The notes beneath the pieces were generated by a model. That model saw only the letters and a program-made list of their open reading frames with translations. It was not told the origin of the DNA and ran no database searches. A stretch of DNA of 64,000 nucleotides from Enterococcus sp. 9E7_DIV0242 (GTDB taxonomy: Bacteria; Bacillota; Bacilli; Lactobacillales; Enterococcaceae): NCBI RefSeq assembly GCF_002140975.2, contig NZ_CP147247.1, forward strand, positions 558,001 through 622,000. Reading direction: 5' to 3'. Of the stretch, positions 56,674 through 64,000 are shown piece by piece; the stretch's first letter is position 1, and each line of letters opens with the position of its first letter. The translations under genes and the position numbers were made by a program.

Positions 56674-59439
56674 TTAATCAATAGATTTCAAAGCATCCAG
56701 CATGTTGACAGATTTGATTTTACGATGCATCACACCCATGATAATAAACGTGATAGCTAGCGTAATCACTGCCGAAAGAATAAAGTTCATGCCCATCAGC
56801 TCCGGATTAAACATAGCTTCGTCTGGTGGGAGAGAAACCATGATAAAGCTGTGTAAAAAGAACCCCAACACATAGCCTACCAAGGTGCCAAAAATTGATA
56901 GAATAATCGTCTCTCTATAAATATACAAAGTGACCTCTTTATCATAGAATCCCAGAACCTTGATGGTAGAAAGCTCTCTGATTCGTTCAGATACATTGAT
57001 GTTGGTTAGGTTATATATAACCACTACCGCCAACAGAATTGCACAAACGATCAATACAACAATCACACTATTCAAGCCATCCATAACTGCAGCAATTTTT
57101 CCACTCAATTCTTTGGATTGAACCACGCCTTTCACACCGTCAATATCCATTAGCTCAGTTGCCATCTGATCACTGTTAGATGCCGAGCGATCATCCAATG
57201 TCATCAGCTTTCCATTCGTGTTCAGCTCCCTTTCGAAAGCCTCAGCATAAGCGGTACTACCCATAAAAATATAATGGCCCATGTACATCTCAGATATATC
57301 TGAAACAAGAAATTCCCTGTTGATTTGCTCGTCGTCCTGAACAATAACTGAATCGCCACGCTCGACATCAAGCAATTTCGCAAGTTTTTCAGAAAGTATT
57401 ACACCTTTATTAGACAGCGATATTGTTTTTTCGGTTGTACGCTCTCTCAATTTTACGAACTTGGAAAAGTTGTCCGGATTGTCCGAAGCAAGCAAGGTAA
57501 TAGACTGCTTATCATCGTTCTCTCCTGCAACGACAGAGACTTCTTCATATCGAACATCCGCCGATTCCATTTTCTCAGCAATCTTTTTCTCCGATAATTT
57601 CTGGTCAATATCTTCTTCTTCATCGTATATAGTAATCAAATCATAATTGATTACTTCGCCAAACTGCTTATCAACGATGCCTGATAATGAATCTCTAATC
57701 CCGAAGCCAGTAATCAGTAATGCCGTACAGCCAGCAACACCGATGATCGTCATAAACATTCTTTTTTTATAGCGAAACAGGTTACGCGCTGTTACTTTAT
57801 AAGTAAAGCTCATTCTGTTCCAAATCGGCTTGATTCGCTCTAATAGAATCCGGGCACCGGCTTTTGGTGGTTTAGGTAAAAGCAGACTTGCTGTTCGTTC
57901 CTTTAGCTCTCCTGTAGCAAGCAAATACGCTGGAACAACGGTACATATGACTGCTGTCAAGACCGCAAGCACTGTATATTTCAAGGAAAAGAGCAACATG
58001 ATTTCAGAAAATGTAGATGTCGCAGCATACGCATTGAAAATAACGATTGGCAATAATGTATGACCCAATAAGGTCCCTGCTATTGCACCTAGACTGCTTG
58101 GAATTAGTCCATATACAACAAATTTTTTCTTGATGTCTCGGTTGCTGTAACCTAATGCTTTTAGCGTCCCCATATTAATCCGCTGTTCATCCACAAACCG
58201 AGTCATTGTTGTTAAACTGACTAAAGCAGCTATCGCAAATAGAAAGACAGGAAACACATTCGACAGAATATCGATCCGCTGTGAATTTTCTAAATATTGC
58301 TTGTACCCTGGATTTTCCTTACGATCATTAACCGTATACACAGGTGCCGCCAAATCTTCCAAGTCTGCTTGTCGATCAGAAAGCTCCTTTTCTCCATCTG
58401 CGATTTCTGTTTCAGCCTCAGATTTTTTCTTATTAAACGCAGCCAATTGCTCATTATACGTTGCTTCTTGAGAGGCAATTTCTTGACTAAAATTCGCATA
58501 TTGCTGTTGCAGTTCCGGTATGCCAAGGCTGAGGCTGCTTTCACTTTCTGTAAGCTGCTCTTTTGCTGCATCAATTTGCTCACGTGCCTCTACAAGCTTT
58601 GTTTCAGCCTCCAACAGCTCATTCTTTACATCAGTGATTTCTTGGTAGCTGTTGTCGATCAATTTCTGCTTTTCAGTTTTCAGATCCGTCAACCGTTGTG
58701 AGGGACGGTTGGCTGTGAGCTGCTCAATATCTTCCTTGTGCCTTCCACTAATTTCATTATAGTCATCACTGTAGGCATCTATTTTTTGCATATCTGTAAA
58801 GGATAGTCTGGCGATCATGAACAGCTCTGAATCGAATACTTCTGGGAGAACAACCCCATAGCTGTCCAACTGCCCTCGACCGACAGTCGTTTGACCAATG
58901 GAAGTCTTATCGATGAGTTCACTGGATTTGACAAATCCAGTGATTTTGAATGTTTCTTGTTTCAAAATGGTTTCATCATCTGCATTTTTTTCTTCCGAGA
59001 AATGGATCTCATCACCAAGCTTATAATCTTTCTGTTGTTGATAATCCACAGCGATCTCATCATCTCGAGAAGGCAGCTCTCCTTCTACAACTTCATATTT
59101 TGACAAATTTTTGGGAGCAGAGAAAATTCGAAAGCTTGTATCTGTATTTTTCACAACAACATCTTTCAAATAGCCAAACTCTATCTCATCCAGCTGTTCT
59201 GCCTTCTTCAAGGTCTCTTGATCCTCTTCATCTAACCCCCATGTTGACGTAACTGTCAGAAAGGCCAACTGGTTCTCTGCATAGAAATTTTCTGCAGTCG
59301 TCCGCATATCCGGCCCGGTCACTTTCAATCCTACAAAGGCAAATGCCCCTAGCAGCATCAAACTAAAAATAGATAAAAATCGCCCATAAGAGCCTGCAAT
59401 CGATCGTCGGATATCTTTCCATAGCTGTTTCTTCTTCAT
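56674..59439 (-). CDS. Large ABC permease with two FtsX domains and coiled coil
   Basis: 921 residues. One N-terminal membrane helix (about 15-35), an extracellular region with a long coiled coil (about 245-360, Glu/Gln/Lys-rich), an FtsX domain (about 385-510), a second anchor (about 555-575), another extracellular domain and a C-terminal FtsX domain (about 790-915). This plan matches the YknZ/YvrN-like exporters regulated by an adjacent TetR. The ATG at 59439 has AGGTGG upstream. It overlaps nothing but follows the ATPase by ten bases. Substrate unknown, possibly a lipid or antimicrobial. Confidence 0.9.
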   Translation of the reverse strand: MKKKQLWKDIRRSIAGSYGRFLSIFSLMLLGAFAFVGLKVTGPDMRTTAENFYAENQLAFLTVTSTWGLDEEDQETLKKAEQLDEIEFGYLKDVVVKNTDTSFRIFSAPKNLSKYEVVEGELPSRDDEIAVDYQQQKDYKLGDEIHFSEEKNADDETILKQETFKITGFVKSSELIDKTSIGQTTVGRGQLDSYGVVLPEVFDSELFMIARLSFTDMQKIDAYSDDYNEISGRHKEDIEQLTANRPSQRLTDLKTEKQKLIDNSYQEITDVKNELLEAETKLVEAREQIDAAKEQLTESESSLSLGIPELQQQYANFSQEIASQEATYNEQLAAFNKKKSEAETEIADGEKELSDRQADLEDLAAPVYTVNDRKENPGYKQYLENSQRIDILSNVFPVFLFAIAALVSLTTMTRFVDEQRINMGTLKALGYSNRDIKKKFVVYGLIPSSLGAIAGTLLGHTLLPIVIFNAYAATSTFSEIMLLFSLKYTVLAVLTAVICTVVPAYLLATGELKERTASLLLPKPPKAGARILLERIKPIWNRMSFTYKVTARNLFRYKKRMFMTIIGVAGCTALLITGFGIRDSLSGIVDKQFGEVINYDLITIYDEEEDIDQKLSEKKIAEKMESADVRYEEVSVVAGENDDKQSITLLASDNPDNFSKFVKLRERTTEKTISLSNKGVILSEKLAKLLDVERGDSVIVQDDEQINREFLVSDISEMYMGHYIFMGSTAYAEAFERELNTNGKLMTLDDRSASNSDQMATELMDIDGVKGVVQSKELSGKIAAVMDGLNSVIVVLIVCAILLAVVVIYNLTNINVSERIRELSTIKVLGFYDKEVTLYIYRETIILSIFGTLVGYVLGFFLHSFIMVSLPPDEAMFNPELMGMNFILSAVITLAITFIIMGVMHRKIKSVNMLDALKSID

Positions 59440-59449
59440 ACTCTGCCAC

Positions 59450-60151
59450 CTACCATTCAATATTCTCGATCAGCTCAGGATGTGTATTGACCTCTATCGT
59501 TTTCGCTTGACCATCATGCATATGAATCACTCGATCTGCAATCGGCGCAATCGCTGCATTATGGGTAACAATAACCACTGTTGCCCCTTTTTTTCTGCTC
59601 ATATCCTGTAGAATTTGCAGCACCTGCTTGCCGGTTTCATAATCCAAAGCCCCTGTTGGTTCGTCACACAATAATAGCTTCGGGTTCTTCGCTACAGCAC
59701 GAGCAATTGCAACACGTTGCTGCTCACCACCTGAGAGCTGTGCCGGAAAATTATTGATACGTTCACCAAGTCCGACTTCTTTCAATGTTTCTTCCGCATC
59801 CAATGCCTCTTCAACGATTTCAGAAGCTAACTCCACATTTTCTTTTGAGGTCAAGTTTGTGACCAAATTATAAAATTGAAAGATGAAGCCTACATCTGTT
59901 CGTCGGTAAGCGATTCGTTCCTTCGATGAGTAGTCAGAAATTTTCTGCCCATCAATCAGAACTGTTCCCCCATCATTTGTATCCATTCCACCAAGAATAT
60001 TCAATACAGTGGATTTTCCAGCACCCGAAGCGCCTAATATTACGACTAGTTCGCCCTTTTCAATAGCAAACGTCACCCCATTATTTGCAGTGACAATTGT
60101 ATCACCGACTTGATAACGCTTGTAGCTTTCGATCATTTCTATATATGACAT
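59450..60151 (-). CDS. ABC exporter ATP-binding protein
   Basis: 233 residues: Walker [10 protein letters not shown], signature LSGGEQQR, Walker [13 protein letters not shown]. MacB/LolD-type ATPase for the permease that follows. Divergent from a TetR gene, whose likely operators lie between them. Confidence 0.93.
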   Translation of the reverse strand: MSYIEMIESYKRYQVGDTIVTANNGVTFAIEKGELVVILGASGAGKSTVLNILGGMDTNDGGTVLIDGQKISDYSSKERIAYRRTDVGFIFQFYNLVTNLTSKENVELASEIVEEALDAEETLKEVGLGERINNFPAQLSGGEQQRVAIARAVAKNPKLLLCDEPTGALDYETGKQVLQILQDMSRKKGATVVIVTHNAAIAPIADRVIHMHDGQAKTIEVNTHPELIENIEW

Positions 60152-60163
60152 AGCCTTTCCTCC

Positions 60164-60257
60164 TTAAATGAACAACGCGTTGATTTAAATATAGGAATAT
60201 TGTAGAATGAATGCAGAAAGAATTCAATAAACAGTTTTTCGAAGTCTGTTCATTTAA
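60164..60257. promoter_or_regulatory. Divergent promoter region with TetR operator candidates
   Basis: TTAAATGAACA (60164-60174) and its exact complement TGTTCATTTAA (60247-60257) lie beside the two start codons. CAACGCGTTG, a perfect 10-bp palindrome at 60173-60182, overlaps the -35 of a plus-strand promoter: TTGATT (60180-60185) and TAGAAT (60203-60208), 17 bases apart. Both classes of site fit TetR control of the exporter and itself. Confidence 0.7.
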
Positions 60258-60281
60258 TTGCCACAGAAAGGGAGTGACACC

Positions 60282-60863
60282 ATGCCCAGCCTAAGAAACA
60301 CAGAGACAAAGGCATTAATAAAAAAAGCATTTACGCAACTACTGTCGGAAAAGGGAATTGAAGGGTTGACTGTAAGTGATATCACGAGAACCGCTGGAAT
60401 CAATAGAGGGACCTTCTATTTACATTACCTTGATAAATACGACCTTCTTGGCAAAGTTGAGACAGATATTCTTTCTCACTTACGAGGAATCTTCAATAAA
60501 CATGGGAACACGGACGATCCGATGGAGCTGATCCCTTACGAAGCGATATTGGAAGCGCTGAATTATGTTTTAACAGAATTTGAGCTGATCAAAGCATTGA
60601 TCGGTAAGGGTGGCGATAAGAAATTCATCGATACCTTCAAAGACTTAGTTGAAGAAACCATCAAAGATAAAATCAAAAAAGCTGATTTTTTAAGCTGTGA
60701 TCATGAAGGCTTACCAAAAGTATACGCTCACGAAATCCTCTTATCCAGCATTGTTTCAGTGATTTTATTGTGGATCGAACGAGATGCGAAAGAATCTCCT
60801 GAAGAAATCGCGAAAATCATCAATCAGACAAAACAGCTGTCACCGATTACGTTGCTAAAGTAG
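60282..60863 (+). CDS. TetR/AcrR family regulator of the ABC exporter
   Basis: 193 residues. Helix-turn-helix: LTVSDITRTAGINRGTFYLHY, with the typical TetR tail DKYDLLGKVE. C-terminal region of the TetR_C_8-like type found beside FtsX exporters. The ATG at 60282 follows GGGAG by seven bases; an in-frame TTG at 60258 has no site and lies in the operator region. Confidence 0.9.
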   Translation: MPSLRNTETKALIKKAFTQLLSEKGIEGLTVSDITRTAGINRGTFYLHYLDKYDLLGKVETDILSHLRGIFNKHGNTDDPMELIPYEAILEALNYVLTEFELIKALIGKGGDKKFIDTFKDLVEETIKDKIKKADFLSCDHEGLPKVYAHEILLSSIVSVILLWIERDAKESPEEIAKIINQTKQLSPITLLK

Positions 60864-60902
60864 ATCCCGCTTTTGTTGGGTTCATTAAATTGAACTAAGC
60901 AG

Positions 60903-60972
60903 AAAACCAGATACACACGTTGTTTCTCGAAACACTTACGTTTGAGAAGCTCCGGTATATCTGGTTTTTTTG
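60903..60972. terminator. Terminator between tetR and fucO
   Basis: AAAACCAGATA (60903-60913) pairs with TATCTGGTTTT (60958-60968) around a long loop that has further pairing. A T-run follows on the plus strand and the two genes are convergent. Confidence 0.75.
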
Positions 60973-60977
60973 TTGTA

Positions 60978-62129
60978 CTACATCAAACTTTGATACAAGG
61001 CAATGATCTCTTCTACTGACGCATCACGTGGATTCCCCGGAGAACATACATCCTTGAACGCATCCTCTGCGATTTGTGACAGGTCTTCTGCTTTTACCCC
61101 CAGCTCTGAAATCGTTGCCGGAATGCCGACATCTTTGCTTAGCTGGTCGATCGCTTCACACGCTGCATCACGTACCGCTTCGATGCTCATCGTTTCTGCA
61201 CCTTCCAAGCCTAACGCAAACGCAATCTCACGGTATTTCTCACCAGTAAAGTCCTTGTTGAATTTCATGACTGTTGGCAACAGCGACGCACAGGCCACGC
61301 CATGAGGAATGTTGTACCACGCACTCAGTGGATGTGCCATGCCATGAACTAAGCCTAAGCCGACATTTGAGAAGCCCATTCCAGCGATATATTGGCCTAA
61401 TGCCATATCTTCTCTTCCTGTTTGATCGCCATTTACAGAGGCTCTCAAGGAACGACCAATGATTTCAATTGCTTTGATATGCAGCGTATCGGTCATTTCC
61501 CACGCTCCCTTGGTAATGAAGCCTTCGATTGCATGCGTCATCGCATCCATTCCTGTTGCTGCAGCCAAGGCTTTGGGCATCCCCATCATCATGTCGCTAT
61601 CTACGAAAGCCACAATCGGGATATCATGAGGGTCAACACACACGAATTTACGATGGTTTTCTTCATCTGTGATCACATAATTGATCGTTACTTCTGCTGC
61701 GGTCCCTGAAGTGGTTGGGACTGCGAGAATCGGCAGACAGGGATTTTTCGTCTCTGCTACGCCTTCCAGACTACGGACATCCGCAAACTCAGGATTTGTC
61801 ACAATGATTCCAATGGCTTTTGCTGTATCGATCGGTGAACCTCCACCAATCGCAATAATACAATCTGCTCCGGCCTCTTTGACTGCCGCAACACCGTCTG
61901 TTACGTTTTTGATCGTTGGATTTGGCACGATACCATCATAAGTACTATATTCAATTCCAGCTTCGTCTAATAAAGCTGTGACCTTCGTCGCTACATCAAA
62001 TTTAATCAAGTCCTTGTCCGTGATCACGATTGCCTTTTTAAAGCCGCGTTTCTTGAACTCTCCTGTAATCTCAGCAATTGCTCCTTTACCAAAATAAGAT
62101 GTTTCGTTTAATACCATTCTGTTTGCCAT
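60978..62129 (-). CDS. fucO: Lactaldehyde reductase / 1,2-propanediol oxidoreductase
   Basis: 383 residues of iron-dependent group III alcohol dehydrogenase. NAD-binding GGGSPIDTAKAIG (about 95-107), metal ligands in MDAMTHAIEGF and HGMAHPLSAWYNIPHG. The close match to FucO (MANRMVLNETSYFGKGAI at the N-terminus) suggests reduction of L-lactaldehyde from fucose or rhamnose to 1,2-propanediol. AGAGG precedes the ATG. Single gene; a PTS-type regulator lies upstream. Confidence 0.92.
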   Translation of the reverse strand: MANRMVLNETSYFGKGAIAEITGEFKKRGFKKAIVITDKDLIKFDVATKVTALLDEAGIEYSTYDGIVPNPTIKNVTDGVAAVKEAGADCIIAIGGGSPIDTAKAIGIIVTNPEFADVRSLEGVAETKNPCLPILAVPTTSGTAAEVTINYVITDEENHRKFVCVDPHDIPIVAFVDSDMMMGMPKALAAATGMDAMTHAIEGFITKGAWEMTDTLHIKAIEIIGRSLRASVNGDQTGREDMALGQYIAGMGFSNVGLGLVHGMAHPLSAWYNIPHGVACASLLPTVMKFNKDFTGEKYREIAFALGLEGAETMSIEAVRDAACEAIDQLSKDVGIPATISELGVKAEDLSQIAEDAFKDVCSPGNPRDASVEEIIALYQSLM

Positions 62130-62263
62130 GTATAAACCTCTTTCTTCATTATTATTTCACTGTAACCAATACCAATTGAATAAACAGAGTTATTCCATCA
62201 GACAAAAAATTGACTCTTCCCTATCAGCGCTCTTTCAAATCTACTTGCTCTTTCGACAAAAAA

Positions 62264-64000
62264 CTAGTTGACTAAGGGGGTTGTTCCCTCACTTCCCATT
62301 AATGCTTTATAAAACAACTCATATATTTCCTGTTCATATTTCACTGTTAACAGCTGCTCTCTGAATGTTTGGTCGTTGACTAAATTGTATAAGGAAGTTA
62401 CTGCATTTAAATGGCTTTTTTTATCCTTAGGTGCAATCATGACCAAAATGCGGACAGATAATTTAGTCGAAAAAGGAATAGGCTGTTTCACTCTCAGTAA
62501 CGACATCCCGAGCTTATAGACACCGTCTTCCGGTGCTGCATGTGGAATCGCTACCTCTGGGGCAATGACAAAATACGGGTATTCAGGATCGTAGTTTTGA
62601 ATAATCGTTTCCAAATATTTTTCGTTGATAAAACCATTTTGAAGTAACGGTTTCCCACATAAACGAATCGCTTCTGCAAAGAGTAGCGGCTGGTTATAAA
62701 TCTGAATATGCTGTTGCGGCAAAAGAGGAACTAAGTCCGTTTTTTCTTTAAAAAGATTCGTTAGCTGTCCTTCTTTTTCTTGGAAAAACAGTTGCTCCAG
62801 CTCCTCCTTCAACAACAGTTGCGAGTGAACCGTTGCATGCCTTTCAATGACTGCAACTAGCTTATCCATACTGACTTGATTTCCTGACCCAAGATACGTC
62901 TGGCGGCCAAAAATCTCCGTCTCTACTTTATATTTCAGCAGCTGCTTTTCCTCTTCTGTCAGAAAATGCTTGATAAAGAAGGAAGGAATATCCGTATCTA
63001 CAGCAACTGTCGAAAAAATGATGTCTACTTTTGGGTCAAACTCATAAAACTCTCGTAATGAGAGATAGCGAATAAAACAGATTTCCGGTAATAGCTCCTT
63101 CAAATTTTCCAGTAAGAGCCGTGAAACTGAAACGCCATGCATACAAACCACAACAGCCGTTTTTTTCTCCTGCTCATGAAACTTATCTCCCTTTAAAAAG
63201 CTTAGAAAAATAATTAAGAGATAGGCCAACTCTTCCTCCATGAATTCAATAGTCAGATGCTGCTCGATTGGTTGCACTGCCTTCTTTACAATAGAGTAAA
63301 ATTCTTGATATTCTTTTTGGATCGAACAAGAAAGCTCGTTCTCATCAGGAACACCAAAGCGAATCCGATAACTTGCCGGTACAATATGCTGATAGAGGAT
63401 ATCACACAATTCCTGTTTATTTTCAAAAAAAGTAATGCTTGATTTTTCAAATCGATCGATGCTTGTTTTTATCGCTTGTTGGAGGGCCTCATCCTTCCTA
63501 AAAGACGTTCGTTTCACAACATTGATGCTTAAAATATGCATGGTGATAAAGCGTAGCTCTTGATTGCATCTCACTTGTTTTCCAGTTGCATAAAGCTCGG
63601 CAAACAAATCTGAAACGACGCTGTATGTCTCTTGATTCAGCAGCTTTCCATACCGATCGATCGTCGCCGTATCAATGGACTCGTTTAAAGAAAATCGCTG
63701 GATAGATAGGTAAATAATCATGCTGAGATAGGCGATCTTCATTTCTGAGAAAAACAACTGAAGCTTATTTTCAAGCTGCGCAATTCTTTGGTGGATCGTG
63801 TGCAATAGTTGTGTGTCAATTGTCAGCAAAGTCTTGAACACAGACAGCGAGTATTCTTTTTCAATTTCTCCTTTTACCAGATACAACCATAACTTGCGAA
63901 TGTTGATTTCCTGTCCAACCAAAAAATACCCTTTTGTTCGTGTTGACTTCATCTTTAAGCCTCGTTCGGGCAACCAGCTATTCACGATTTTCATATCAGC
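62264..64000 (-). CDS. PRD/PTS-domain transcriptional regulator, N-terminus cut by window edge
   Basis: The frame stays open to the window edge. The segment NSWLPERGLKMKSTRTKGYF is the end of a winged-helix domain, so the ATG at 63994 is internal and the true start lies outside. After it come two PRDs (about residues 70-270 as counted from 63994), an EIIB-like domain with CMHGVSVSRLL, and an EIIA-like domain at the C-terminus with EVAIPHAAPEDGVYKLG. This is the MtlR/LicR-type activator plan, in which PTS phosphorylation of PRD and EII sites reports sugar supply. The target operon is probably beyond the window. Confidence 0.9.
   Translation of the reverse strand, partial: ADMKIVNSWLPERGLKMKSTRTKGYFLVGQEINIRKLWLYLVKGEIEKEYSLSVFKTLLTIDTQLLHTIHQRIAQLENKLQLFFSEMKIAYLSMIIYLSIQRFSLNESIDTATIDRYGKLLNQETYSVVSDLFAELYATGKQVRCNQELRFITMHILSINVVKRTSFRKDEALQQAIKTSIDRFEKSSITFFENKQELCDILYQHIVPASYRIRFGVPDENELSCSIQKEYQEFYSIVKKAVQPIEQHLTIEFMEEELAYLLIIFLSFLKGDKFHEQEKKTAVVVCMHGVSVSRLLLENLKELLPEICFIRYLSLREFYEFDPKVDIIFSTVAVDTDIPSFFIKHFLTEEEKQLLKYKVETEIFGRQTYLGSGNQVSMDKLVAVIERHATVHSQLLLKEELEQLFFQEKEGQLTNLFKEKTDLVPLLPQQHIQIYNQPLLFAEAIRLCGKPLLQNGFINEKYLETIIQNYDPEYPYFVIAPEVAIPHAAPEDGVYKLGMSLLRVKQPIPFSTKLSVRILVMIAPKDKKSHLNAVTSLYNLVNDQTFREQLLTVKYEQEIYELFYKALMGSEGTTPLVN

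Overview
The window comes from a low-GC Gram-positive bacterium of the order Lactobacillales, most likely Enterococcus or a close relative. The evidence is AT-rich intergenic DNA, strong AGGAGG ribosome binding sites, some TTG/GTG starts, and a gene order ylaN-ftsW-pyc-(CAP)-ylbF-ylbG-rsmD-coaD-sepM followed by comEA-comEB-comEC-holA-rpsT, as in Bacillales/Lactobacillales chromosomes. Species is inference.

Layout: 1-3261, catabolism of a galactosyl/uronate polymer (partial GH35 beta-galactosidase, heparinase-like protein). 3480-4781, lysA. 5027-11210, a gluconeogenesis module: ppdK, divergent from a CcpN-like repressor, the PPDK regulatory protein and class III fructose-bisphosphatase. 11246-17039, a MacB/FtsX-type ABC exporter, a membrane-anchored beta-lactamase-fold protein and a P1B-4 metal-efflux ATPase with an elaborate repeat-rich promoter. 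17228-20025, wecB/mnaA and a decayed exopolysaccharide locus (BcsB-like and possibly GH8-like remnants). 20276-25465, rpsT, holA and the late competence genes. 25559-26793, an ECF sigma factor and its partner, both disrupted. 26868-38283, housekeeping genes. 38453-41611, an ABC transporter of the TrpXYZ type behind a leader that encodes a 17-residue peptide with two Trp codons and mutually exclusive hairpins. 43243-45128, PEP carboxykinase. 45162-50056, small proteins, a TetR regulator, an aldolase-like protein, rqcH and a lipoprotein/ECF-transporter pair. 50628-53879, a degraded 3.2-kb integrative element between copies of a 13-bp tRNA-end repeat, with a related small membrane peptide beside each repeat copy. 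54176-62129, an interrupted gene, an Spx paralogue lacking both redox cysteines, a TetR-controlled ABC exporter and fucO. 62264-64000, a PRD/PTS regulator that runs off the window.

How the genes work together: ppdK, pckA, pyc and fbp connect pyruvate, oxaloacetate and PEP with hexose phosphates. The ppdK/ccpN intergenic region and the pckA promoter share a TRTGNTACACTATA-like motif, which suggests one regulator, probably the CcpN-like protein, for both.

The most notable points are the Trp-codon leader, the shared gluconeogenic promoter motif, the four-copy motif before the P1B-4 ATPase, the cysteine-less Spx, the paired peptides of the integrative element, and a cluster of disrupted accessory genes. 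No CRISPR array, rRNA gene, complete insertion sequence or convincing complete tRNA was seen.
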